This document shows positions 11,223-19,330 of a DNA stretch of 59,495 bases, piece by piece. Numbering within the stretch: position 1 is the first letter of the stretch; each line of letters begins with the position of its first letter. Under the pieces are notes generated by a model that had not been told where the DNA came from, searched no databases, and worked only from the letters and a program-made list of their open reading frames with translations. Made by a program: the position numbers and the translations under genes. Source of the stretch: Bifidobacterium boum (GTDB lineage Bacteria > Actinomycetota > Actinomycetes > Actinomycetales > Bifidobacteriaceae); assembly GCF_000741535.1 (NCBI RefSeq), contig NZ_JGYQ01000017.1, positions 1 through 59,495 on the forward strand. Direction: 5' to 3'.

Positions 11223-12050
11223 TCAGGCGGTGACCTGCACGCTGCGCTTGAGCTTGTTCAGCTGGGCGATTACCGTGTTGTCGTTGACCTCGTGGCCGAT
11301 CTGCACGCGCATGCCGCCCAACACCGTCGGATCGACAACCGAGTTGATATGCACGGCATGGCCGGTGCGCTTGGTGTAGATCTTGGTCAGCCGGTCAACC
11401 TGCTCGTCCGACAGCGGGGCGGCGGTGGTCACGGTGACCATCGATTCGCCCATATGGCGCGACAGCTTGTTGATCAGCCACTGGATGGTGGCAAGGTAAC
11501 GGCGGTGCCGCGGATTTTCCGTGGCATGCTCGGCAAGGCGCATGGTGACCTTGCTGATCTCATTGCCGGACAACACGTTGTGCAGCAACTCGACGCGCGC
11601 CTCTACCGTGGAATGCTCGTCGTACAAGCGGGTGCGAACCACCGGCATGTTGAGCAACGCCGAATGCAGCTCGGCGAGCTCCACCGATACCTTCATGGTG
11701 GTTCCGGTCGCGTCCGCATAGTACATCATCGCATCCACGCCGAAATCTTCGACCGCATTCGCGATATCATGCGGCTTGCTCCACCGGCGCTGCACCAGAT
11801 CGTCAAGGATCTCGACGGTCATCGGATGGGCTTTGCCTCCAAGCAGCGTGTGTACCATGGTGGTCTTGTCGGCAGCGGGACGTGCGGGGTCGGTCAGCGC
11901 CCGTTCGACCTGGATATTGTGGTCGAGCAGATCGGTGACGGCGAACAGCTCGTTGCCCACACGCCAGGCATCCTCACCGGTCGCCTTCAGTTTCGGCGCC
12001 AGCGAGTCACGCGAGACGCGGTCTGCGATGCGTGATGCCTCTCCTCGCAT
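11223..12050 (-). CDS. atpH: ATP synthase delta subunit
   Basis: A 275-residue peripheral-stalk subunit that ties F1 to the b subunits. The C-terminal ~120 residues carry the conserved delta signature: VTVTTAAPLSDEQVDRLTKI, then VVDPTVLGGMRVQIG and VNDNTVIAQLNKL. The N-terminal part is longer than the E. coli protein (177), as is usual in actinobacteria where delta proteins reach ~270 residues. It lies 19 bases after atpF and ~75 bases before atpA. Confidence 0.96.
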   Translation of the reverse strand: MRGEASRIADRVSRDSLAPKLKATGEDAWRVGNELFAVTDLLDHNIQVERALTDPARPAADKTTMVHTLLGGKAHPMTVEILDDLVQRRWSKPHDIANAVEDFGVDAMMYYADATGTTMKVSVELAELHSALLNMPVVRTRLYDEHSTVEARVELLHNVLSGNEISKVTMRLAEHATENPRHRRYLATIQWLINKLSRHMGESMVTVTTAAPLSDEQVDRLTKIYTKRTGHAVHINSVVDPTVLGGMRVQIGHEVNDNTVIAQLNKLKRSVQVTA

Positions 12051-12069
12051 GTAATCTCACTTCCTTCGC

Positions 12070-12597
12070 TTACTTGTTGCTGTCTGCATCCATCTCGTCG
12101 ATCATCTTGTCAAGCATCTGCGTCTGAGTGGCGCTCGAGCTCAACTCCGATCCGAGAATCTTGCCTGCCAGAGCCGTAGCCAGCGTGCCGACCTCACCCT
12201 TCAAGCTCACCAGAGCCTGCTTTTGCTGGGATTCAATCGAGCGCTGCGCGTTTTCAGTGATCTGGGCTGCATCGGATTCAGCGCGCGAACGCGCATCAGC
12301 GATGATATGGGATGCTTCGGCACGGGCGTCGTCGCGGATCTTGGATGCCTCGACACGCGCCTGACTGAGCTGATCCTCATACTTCTTCTTGGCCTCGTCA
12401 GCGTCTTTCTGCGCTTTCTCGGCCTGTTCCATACGACCTTCGATCTTGGCCGCACGGGCGTCGAAGACAGCTTGGAACTTCGGCATGATGTACTTGTAGA
12501 AGCAGACCGCGATGACAACGAGAATGACCAATGACCACACGATGTCATACGTTTCAGGCAAAAACAGTGCAATACCGTTTTTCTCTGCCAGTGGCAT
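12070..12597 (-). CDS. atpF: ATP synthase b subunit
   Basis: A 175-residue Fo stator subunit. One membrane helix near residues 17-36 (IVWSLVILVVIAVCFYKYI) is followed by a long charged helix rich in Ala, Glu, Lys and Arg that forms the dimeric stalk, for example AEKAQKDADEAKKKYEDQL. The C-terminal part contacts delta. The ATG is preceded by AGGAGA. It lies between atpE and atpH. Confidence 0.96.
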   Translation of the reverse strand: MPLAEKNGIALFLPETYDIVWSLVILVVIAVCFYKYIMPKFQAVFDARAAKIEGRMEQAEKAQKDADEAKKKYEDQLSQARVEASKIRDDARAEASHIIADARSRAESDAAQITENAQRSIESQQKQALVSLKGEVGTLATALAGKILGSELSSSATQTQMLDKMIDEMDADSNK

Positions 12598-12657
12598 GGG
12601 TGTTCTCCTTTCCTGCTCGGGTTTCTACTTGATGGTGATTCGTCCTATCAGGCCGAA

Positions 12658-12990
<333 letters not shown>

Positions 12991-13109
12991 TCATTCAATT
13001 ATGGCGCATCGTTCATCACGATGCCGGGCAGACACGGCCGCTATGGGCAGTCGCGTCTGGCACCGCTGCGATCCGTCACGTGACACGTATGGCGCGCCAC
13101 GCATGTCGA

Positions 13110-13922
13110 TCACTCGACTTCCGGATAGCTCTGGTTGATGTACACCGTCGAGAGGATCGAGAACACGTACGCCTGAAGCGCCGCGACGAACATCTCGAAG
13201 CACACGAACGCGAAACCGCCCAGCAACCACAGCACGCCGACAGGCTTGACAGCCCAGTTCGACGCCTCGATGAGATAGAACTGTGTGAACGCCAAGCAGG
13301 TCGCGACCAGCAGGTGGCCTGCGATCATATTGGCGAACAGACGGACGGTCAGCGAGAACGGACGAATAATCAGCGCCTCAAGCAGGTTGATCGGGCCGAG
13401 AATGATATCAATCGGCAACGGGACCCCCGGAGGCATGAGCTCGCCGCGCAGATATTGAAGGAAACCCTTCTCCCGGCAAGCGGCAATCCAGTATTGGACA
13501 AACGTCCATAGTGCGAATACCAGCGGCATGGTCACGGTGGCGGTCGCCGCCATGTTCATGCCCGGAATGATGCCACACAAGTTGAACACAAAAATCGTGA
13601 AGAACAGGGTGGTGATCATCGGTACATATCGGCGACCGCGTTCCTCGCCCATCACCTGATACACGATGTTGTCGCGGACGAACTCGAGCAGCGTCTCAAT
13701 CAGTCCCTGCCAACGGCCAGGAACGAGTTTGGCACGCTTCGCCGTTATGCACATCACCAGCAACAGCACGATAGTGGCAACGATTCGGATGAGAATGATG
13801 CGGTTAATGGCGAACGGCGTGCCCTGGAACAGAATCGGATCGGGAAGAAAATCGTCGACCGAAGGCAGTTCAGGACCCGCTTTGGCCGCAAGCACGAGCT
13901 GCGTGCTGACTTGTGACACCAT
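13110..13922 (-). CDS. atpB: ATP synthase a subunit
   Basis: A 270-residue Fo membrane subunit with five to six helices. The essential Arg lies in the helix LLEALIIRPFSLTVRLFANM (RLFANM signature). Other conserved parts are GRWQGLIETLLEFVRD and YVFSILSTVYINQS near the C-terminus. It forms the half-channels that feed ions to the c-ring Glu. The start is supported by AGGAGG upstream. This is the first recognisable gene of the atp operon; I do not see an atpI homologue upstream. Confidence 0.97.
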   Translation of the reverse strand: MVSQVSTQLVLAAKAGPELPSVDDFLPDPILFQGTPFAINRIILIRIVATIVLLLVMCITAKRAKLVPGRWQGLIETLLEFVRDNIVYQVMGEERGRRYVPMITTLFFTIFVFNLCGIIPGMNMAATATVTMPLVFALWTFVQYWIAACREKGFLQYLRGELMPPGVPLPIDIILGPINLLEALIIRPFSLTVRLFANMIAGHLLVATCLAFTQFYLIEASNWAVKPVGVLWLLGGFAFVCFEMFVAALQAYVFSILSTVYINQSYPEVE

Positions 13923-14212
13923 CTACGCCTCCTACTTCTCGTAACAGCTGTCAGTTTAGCCCAACGCCCTGAGCGAATGTGACCAACGGGTTACGGCACA
14001 AACGCGCACGGCGTGGCGAGGAGGTCGGACACCGACGGGGTCGGTGCCTGCCTTCGACTCCGAACGGCTATGTGGTGATTGTACGACGTTTTCCTGTGCC
14101 GTAGCGACATTTCTTTCACATTCTCAAACCGTTTTTAGATAAAACAGTTTGAATTGCCGAACGCTACGCAAGACGTTGCTATCCGGTATGTGGACACCGC
14201 CCGTATCGGAAG
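13923..14212 (-). promoter_or_regulatory. Leader/promoter region of the atp operon with an AT-rich palindrome
   Basis: This gap of 290 bases precedes atpB. A TACAAT box on the minus strand (14083-14078) is a possible -10, but I see no good -35. Upstream lies a palindrome TCAAACCGTTTT / AAAACAGTTTGA (14124-14135 and 14141-14152, one mismatch) that could be an operator. A GC-rich hairpin GGACACCGAC / GTCGGTGCC sits near 14024-14046 inside the putative leader. Confidence 0.4.
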
Positions 14213-15325
14213 TCAGGCGTCAGAGCCGGCGGCTACAGGCCCTGCCGGCCTCGGCGATGTCGCGGACCGCACTCGTTCGTCCTGAGCATAATCACCCTCG
14301 ATCAAACCATATCCGTCCGTGATCATCGGAGCGTACCCGTCGCGGCGCGGCGCGCCCGGAGCATGGCGGATCGACCGATCTGTACCCAGCCGCTTCTGCG
14401 CGCGCAATTGCGGAATCTCACGCAAATCGTACGGCGTGGTCTGATACACCCAGTTCAGCCAGTTGCGCCACAGCAGGTTCGCGTGTGCACGCCAGCTGAA
14501 CAGCGGTTCGAGCTTGGGATCGTCATGCGGGAAATAGTTTTCCGGGAACGGCACGTTGGTCAACCCCTTGGCCATATCACGCTCGTATTCCTCAGCAAGC
14601 GTCATCTTGCCGTACTCCCAATGGCCCAGCGCGAACACTTCAGAAAAGTCGCGTGTCGCAATCAGGCCCGGGCCAGACTCAGGCCCCCACGTGAGCACCT
14701 GCAAATCAGGATTCGCCGCAATATCATCCTCATCCACGCCTGCAAGACGGGAATGCGGTTGCAACGCGATCTCGTCGAACCCGTTGGTCAGGAAGCAGTA
14801 TTCGTCCTGCAGATATTGCGGGTAGACGCCGAACAGCTTTTGCGGCAGCAAATGTTTGCGCACACCGTACCGATAATGCAAGGCGCCCATCGCGCCCCAG
14901 CACAGGTACATCGTCGAGAACACGTGCGAACCAGCCCAGTCAAGAATCTCTTTGAACTCATCCCAGTAATCGACCTGTTCGAAGTCCAGATGCTCCACCG
15001 GCGCTCCGGTGACTACGAAACCGTCATAATAATTGTCGCGGAACGCGTCCAGGTTCTCGTAGAACTTGACCAGATGGTCGGCGCTGACATGCTTGGACTC
15101 GTGGGTCGAGGTTTTCATGAAATCGACCTCGACCTGCAGCGGGGACTTCGAAATCAGCCGCAACAGTTGGGTCTCGGTTTCAATCTTCTTAGGCATGAGA
15201 TTCAAGATCACCAAGCGCAGCGGGCGCACGCGCTGGCGCTCAGCTTCGGGTTTCTCCAGCGCGAAAATGCGCTCGGAGTCAAGGATGGCACGTGCGGGCA
15301 GGCCGCTTGGAATCTTGATAGGCAT
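14213..15325 (-). CDS. metA: Homoserine O-acyltransferase MetA (predicted acetyl-CoA type)
   Basis: A 370-residue cytoplasmic enzyme that activates homoserine for methionine synthesis. The catalytic Cys142 lies in STMYLCWGAMGAL, and the His and Glu of the triad are in FALGHWEYGKMTLAEEY. In this family residue 111 separates acetyl-CoA users (Glu) from succinyl-CoA users (Gly, as in E. coli). Here VTGAPVEHLDF puts Glu at 111, so O-acetylation is predicted despite the common succinyltransferase label. The C-terminal ~50 residues are extra compared with E. coli (309) and look disordered. It is monocistronic, with its own upstream region of ~280 bases. Confidence 0.94.
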   Translation of the reverse strand: MPIKIPSGLPARAILDSERIFALEKPEAERQRVRPLRLVILNLMPKKIETETQLLRLISKSPLQVEVDFMKTSTHESKHVSADHLVKFYENLDAFRDNYYDGFVVTGAPVEHLDFEQVDYWDEFKEILDWAGSHVFSTMYLCWGAMGALHYRYGVRKHLLPQKLFGVYPQYLQDEYCFLTNGFDEIALQPHSRLAGVDEDDIAANPDLQVLTWGPESGPGLIATRDFSEVFALGHWEYGKMTLAEEYERDMAKGLTNVPFPENYFPHDDPKLEPLFSWRAHANLLWRNWLNWVYQTTPYDLREIPQLRAQKRLGTDRSIRHAPGAPRRDGYAPMITDGYGLIEGDYAQDERVRSATSPRPAGPVAAGSDA

Positions 15326-15432
15326 GGTTCCATTATCCCCGTTGACCTGATATGTGTTTGGTGTCGGCTGAAATGTGACCGGGCGGGACGGACAGACCGT
15401 AATGTCGGGCCCGTTATGCCCGGCATCGGTCG

Positions 15433-15456
15433 TTGTGCGAGCGAATCCTCATACAA
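15433..15456. repeat. Copy of the TGTGTGAG palindrome (family of 25178-25344)
   Basis: TTGTGCGAG / CTCATACAA arms (one mismatch) around CGAATC. Together with the preceding CGGTCG this matches the third palindrome downstream of glnR at most positions. It lies in the intergenic region upstream of metA. Confidence 0.6.
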
Positions 15457-15604
15457 GCACCCCACGCGCCGCCAACCGGCTCCGGCGCATATCCGTACAT
15501 TCGTGACAGCTGTCCCACACCATCCGCTCTGAGCTGAACGGCACGCCGATTTGACAATTCCCTGTCGTTCGATAAAGTAGATGACTGCTGCTTGAGGCAG
15601 CCGA

Positions 15605-15678
15605 CGCGGGGTGGAGCAGCTCGGTAGCTCGCTGGGCTCATAACCCAGAGGTCCATGGTTCAAATCCATGCCCCGCTA
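15605..15678 (+). tRNA. Initiator tRNA-Met (anticodon CAT)
   Basis: A 74-nt cloverleaf with initiator features. C1 cannot pair with U72. Three G-C pairs close the anticodon stem (GGG-CUCAUAA-CCC). The T-loop is UUCAAAU. The acceptor GCGGGG pairs with CCCCGC and the discriminator is A. CCA is not encoded: the next bases are CGG. It delivers formyl-Met for translation initiation. Confidence 0.96.
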
Positions 15679-15688
15679 CGGAATCCTT

Positions 15689-15727
15689 CGAAAACCGTGA
15701 TTCGACGCATGCCGGTCACGGTTTTCG
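15689..15727 (+). terminator. Terminator hairpin after initiator tRNA
   Basis: Perfect 12-bp arms CGAAAACCGTGA (15689-15700) and TCACGGTTTTCG (15716-15727) with a 15-base loop begin ten bases after the tRNA. The T-rich right arm fits an intrinsic terminator or processing stem. Confidence 0.65.
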
Positions 15728-15832
15728 CATATTCAGGCGATGGAACGGTCCAGGCACGCACCCGTCAACGGCACCAGAACGCAGATTCGCCGCGGATGTG
15801 CCACCAATAGCCAGACAGCAAAGGTAAAAAAC

Positions 15833-16117
15833 ATGGCTTTGTACCGACCGCTCCAACCGATGGCGCCGCTGATCGCACTCACGCTCGGATCACTGTCCGC
15901 CGTATCACTCGCACAAGGCATCGTCACCGTGTCATCACATGCCAGCACTTCCACAATCATGGAGATCATCGCCGGCATCATCGGCCTCACCTTGACCATG
16001 TGGGTCATCATCGCCATGCGCACCACCCCCGACGACGATGACGACGATGACACGTTCGACAACAGCGATGTCATCACCCGCGACGCCCACACTGACACCA
16101 CCACTATCGAGCGGTAG
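15833..16117 (+). CDS. Small two-TM membrane protein, unknown function
   Basis: A 94-residue protein with two hydrophobic segments, PLIALTLGSLSAVSLAQGIV (~11-30) and MEIIAGIIGLTLTMWVIIAM (~43-62), followed by an acidic tail of seven Asp and many Thr. The start ATG has AAAGGT upstream; a longer in-frame start at 15740 would add a basic, unlikely stretch. A 280-codon antisense frame covers the same DNA, but its composition is poor, so I prefer this strand. I recognise no family. It follows the initiator tRNA and precedes the permease gene. Confidence 0.6.
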   Translation: MALYRPLQPMAPLIALTLGSLSAVSLAQGIVTVSSHASTSTIMEIIAGIIGLTLTMWVIIAMRTTPDDDDDDDTFDNSDVITRDAHTDTTTIER

Positions 16118-16484
16118 GCGTCCCGCTTATCCGCGCACTTCGGGACGCCGGGAAAGACCCGGTATAACCGAAGCCATCCCGAATGCCCCGGCGCATGGCG
16201 GATTCCAAACGATTCGCGGGAGCACCCCGGATCGCGCGCATCGAATCCATACCACGCATACGGCGCAAGGTTGCAGCGCAGCAACCCGGAAGCGATACCG
16301 GCAGAATCAGACACGTCGGTGAGATGATGCGACTGCCTGGTACAACGCCGCGCTATCATTGCCATCAAACGTTTGACACAATCGAGGGGCGAACGCTTCC
16401 GCCAACGGCATTCCCGCCGCACCGATTCACGTGCGAAACCGGGAAAGACACGGCTCCTCCAACAGAAAACAGGAACGCAACACG
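16118..16484 (+). other. Gene-free stretch upstream of permease gene, with a TCAAACGTTTGA palindrome
   Basis: These ~365 bases show no credible gene. A perfect 12-bp palindrome TCAAACGTTTGA lies at 16365-16376 and overlaps TTGACA (16373-16378), which resembles a -35 box, although a good -10 at proper spacing is not evident. A TATCAT box occurs at 16353-16358. The palindrome is a possible operator for the permease/asparaginase genes. Confidence 0.4.
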
Positions 16485-18029
16485 ATGGCAACACCACACC
16501 CCGGGCAGTCACCCGCACCAGCCAACCCCACGCCTCGAGCATCGGCAACGGCGGCAACCCCAAGCGCCCAAACAACCCAGGCGGTCGATAAAAGCGACGC
16601 CGGCTACGCCAAAGACCTCAAGCCGCGCCACATCCAGATGATCGCCATCGGCGGCTCCATCGGTACCGGCCTGTTCCTCGGCGCGGGCGGACGCCTCGCC
16701 CAAGGCGGCGCCGGCTTGACCATCGCGTATGCGGTGTGCGGCATTTTCGCGTTCCTCATGGTCCGCGCGCTCGGCGAACTGGCGATCCGACGCCCCTCCT
16801 CTGGCGCGTTCGTGTCCTACGCACGCGAATTTCTCGGCGAAAAAGGCGCGTACATCACCGGCTGGCTGTTCTTCCTCGACTGGTCCACTACCGTCATGGC
16901 GGATATCACCGCAGTCGCACTGTATTTCCACTACTGGCAGGCGTTCAAGGCCGTTCCCCAATGGGTGCTCGCCTTGTGCGCGCTCGCCGCGGTGTTCGCG
17001 CTCAACATGCTGAGCGTCAAGGCGTTCGGCGAGGCCGAATTCTGGTTCGCCGCCATCAAGGTATTCACGATTCTCGCGTTCATGCTCATCGCCATCTGGG
17101 CGATTATCACCGGCGCCCCGGTCGGACAATACCATGCCGGCCTGCATAACATCACCGAGCACGGCGGATTCTTCCCTGAAGGCATCGCCCCCGTGTTCGC
17201 GCTGACTCTCGGCGTGGTCTTCGCATTCGGCGGCACCGAAATGGTGGGTGTCGCGGCAGGCGAGGCGAAAGAAGCCCAGCAGGTCCTGCCCAAGGCCATC
17301 AATTCCATGATCGTGCGTATTTTCGGCTTCTACGTCGGTTCGGTCATTCTCATGGCACTCGTACTGCCATATACGGCGTATTCGTCAAATGAATCACCAT
17401 TCGTCACCTTCTTCGCGGGTGTCGGCATCCCCCATGCCGGCGACGTCATCCAAGTCGTCGTGCTGACCGCCGCACTGTCGTCGCTCAACGCAGGCCTGTA
17501 CGCGACCGGCCGCACACTGCGCTCGATGGCGATTGCGGGTTCCGGCCCGAAATTCGCCGCCCGCATGAACAAGAACCACATTCCGTACGGCGGTATCATC
17601 ATCACGTCAGCGCTCGGCCTGATCGGCGTCATGCTCAACGCAGTGCTGCCCGCCAACGCCTTCGACATCATCATGAATCTTGCCGGCATCGGCATCGCCG
17701 GCACATGGTCGTCGATCCTGGTGACCCATCTCGCGTTCCTCAAACGCGTCAAAGCCGGCAAAGAGCAGCGCCCCGCATACCGGATGCCGGGAGCACCGTT
17801 CACGGATTATCTGGCGCTTGTGTTCTTCGCCATCGTCGTCATCTCAAATCTCACGAGTACGTCCGGCAGGTGGACACTTGCGATGTTCGCCGTGGTTGTG
17901 ATCGCGATGGTCATCGGCTGGTATGCGGTACGCGGGCGGATCGACGGCAGTTTGATGGACGAAATCCTTGACAATGATGAGGATGAGGATTCCATCGAAG
18001 AGCTGAGCGACGATTTCGCCGCCGCTTGA
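16485..18029 (+). CDS. APC-family amino-acid permease, probable asparagine transporter (AnsP-like)
   Basis: A 514-residue transporter with twelve predicted membrane helices after a Pro/Ala/Thr-rich cytoplasmic N-terminus of ~45 residues. The first helix carries the APC signature IAIGGSIGTGLFLGAGG. Also typical are RALGELAIRRPSSGAFVSYA and FLDWSTTVMADITA, which resemble the AnsP/GabP/CycA group. The C-terminus is strongly acidic. The ATG at 16485 has AGGAA upstream. An asparaginase gene starts 91 bases downstream on the same strand, so asparagine is the likely substrate; this is inferred from context, and other amino acids are possible. Confidence 0.85.
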   Translation: MATPHPGQSPAPANPTPRASATAATPSAQTTQAVDKSDAGYAKDLKPRHIQMIAIGGSIGTGLFLGAGGRLAQGGAGLTIAYAVCGIFAFLMVRALGELAIRRPSSGAFVSYAREFLGEKGAYITGWLFFLDWSTTVMADITAVALYFHYWQAFKAVPQWVLALCALAAVFALNMLSVKAFGEAEFWFAAIKVFTILAFMLIAIWAIITGAPVGQYHAGLHNITEHGGFFPEGIAPVFALTLGVVFAFGGTEMVGVAAGEAKEAQQVLPKAINSMIVRIFGFYVGSVILMALVLPYTAYSSNESPFVTFFAGVGIPHAGDVIQVVVLTAALSSLNAGLYATGRTLRSMAIAGSGPKFAARMNKNHIPYGGIIITSALGLIGVMLNAVLPANAFDIIMNLAGIGIAGTWSSILVTHLAFLKRVKAGKEQRPAYRMPGAPFTDYLALVFFAIVVISNLTSTSGRWTLAMFAVVVIAMVIGWYAVRGRIDGSLMDEILDNDEDEDSIEELSDDFAAA

Positions 18030-18120
18030 TTCCACGCGATCGGGCAAATCAGAATCATTCCGGCAATCAAGACAAGACGTAGGATACTCGAAGAACACGG
18101 CAGAACCGCAAGGAGACAGG

Positions 18121-19128
18121 ATGCGTATTCATATCACCTATACCGGCGGCACCATCGGCATGATCGAATCCGACCATGGGCTCGTTCCCGGCGCCGACAT
18201 GCGCGGATGGCTGCACCGCTTGCTCGGTGAAAGCGACGAGCTGAGCGATGGGGATGTTACTCTCACTGAACTTGACCCGCTGATTGACTCGTCGAACGCG
18301 ACCCCGGAAAACTGGCAGTCGATGATCGACGATCTGTGGGCCCATCGCGACGAGGCCGACGCGTTCATCGTGCTCCACGGCACCGATACGATGAGCTACT
18401 CCTCTGCGGCGTTGTCCTATGCGCTCACCGGTTTCGGCAAACCGGTGATCTTCACCGGATCGCAGCATCCGCTCGGCAAAATCGAATCCGACGCGACCGC
18501 GAACATGACCGGCGCGCTTAACGCCGCGCTGAGCGGCCGCGCCACCGGCGTGTCTTTGTTCTTCGGTCATCACCTGTTCGCTGGCAATCGCGTGACCAAA
18601 GCCTCGAGCTGGGCATTCGAAGGGTTCAACTCCCCCTCCACCGGTATGCTCGCATGCACGGGCACACCGTGGCAGTGGGAATCGTTCGACAATCCAGGCG
18701 AAGGCTGGCCAAACCCCAAACCGTACACGCGGCATGATGTGGCGGTCATCGACACGGTTCCCGGCATGAGCGCCAAGCGGCTGGCCGCCATGCTCAATCC
18801 TCTACCCGAAGCCGTATTACTACGCGCCTACGGTGTGGGGAACATCCCCAGCCTTGAACCGGGATTTGCCGACGTCATCACGGACACACTCGACTCAGGA
18901 GTCCCCGTCATCGTCGCCTCGCAATGCGAACAGGCGAACGTGCTGCTCGGGCATTATGAAACCAGCAACGCCATCGCGCAGGCAGGTGCGGTCGGCACCG
19001 GCGATATGACGCTCGAAGCGGCATATGCGAAAGTGGTGTTCCTGCTGTCACAAGGGCTGAGCAGCTCTGAATTATCCGCATGGATGGGTCGTTCCATCGC
19101 CGGTGAAATCACCCTGCAACATGACTGA
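18121..19128 (+). CDS. ansA: L-asparaginase
   Basis: A 335-residue enzyme that hydrolyses asparagine to aspartate and ammonia. The two catalytic motifs are visible: YTGGTIGMIES with the nucleophilic Thr near residue 9-12, and VLHGTDTMSYS with the Thr-Asp pair near residue 88. There is no signal peptide, and the length fits the cytoplasmic type I class. It lies directly downstream of a probable asparagine permease and has AAGGAGA before its ATG. The two genes may share a transcript, although the gap of 91 bases could hold a second promoter. Symbol by class, not by alignment. Confidence 0.9.
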   Translation: MRIHITYTGGTIGMIESDHGLVPGADMRGWLHRLLGESDELSDGDVTLTELDPLIDSSNATPENWQSMIDDLWAHRDEADAFIVLHGTDTMSYSSAALSYALTGFGKPVIFTGSQHPLGKIESDATANMTGALNAALSGRATGVSLFFGHHLFAGNRVTKASSWAFEGFNSPSTGMLACTGTPWQWESFDNPGEGWPNPKPYTRHDVAVIDTVPGMSAKRLAAMLNPLPEAVLLRAYGVGNIPSLEPGFADVITDTLDSGVPVIVASQCEQANVLLGHYETSNAIAQAGAVGTGDMTLEAAYAKVVFLLSQGLSSSELSAWMGRSIAGEITLQHD

Positions 19129-19140
19129 GCCGCCAATCCA

Positions 19141-19186
19141 CTGCTTCCGCCGACGCTCAGCGCCCGCTCAGCGTCGGCGGAAGCAG
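19141..19186. repeat. Palindromic repeat, CTTCTGCCGACGCT family, copy 1
   Basis: Arms CTGCTTCCGCCGACGCT (19141-19157) and its exact complement (19170-19186). After one mismatch, three further pairs extend the stem into the loop. It lies 12 bases after the asparaginase stop, so it may act as its terminator or as a mobile palindromic element. Confidence 0.8.
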
Positions 19187-19330
19187 CACGGCAACCATGC
19201 ACCGTGTTTACGGGACACCCTGCGCAGACCGCGGCGGGAAACGCAACGAGACCTGAATTTCTAGGGAATTTTCCGCATGTTGCGCTTGTCAATCATGCAC
19301 ACGTAACGAAAACGTTCATACAATAGCGGT

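Noticed and set aside
15326..15604. SAM riboswitch upstream of metA
   Set aside because: I could not find the conserved core of any SAM riboswitch class. The only clear structure is the TGTGTGAG-type palindrome.
15733..16575. Antisense open frame of ~280 codons opposite the small membrane protein and permease start
   Set aside because: Unlikely composition (many Arg, Cys, Met runs), no ribosome site, and the plus strand has clear membrane segments and a sound permease start.
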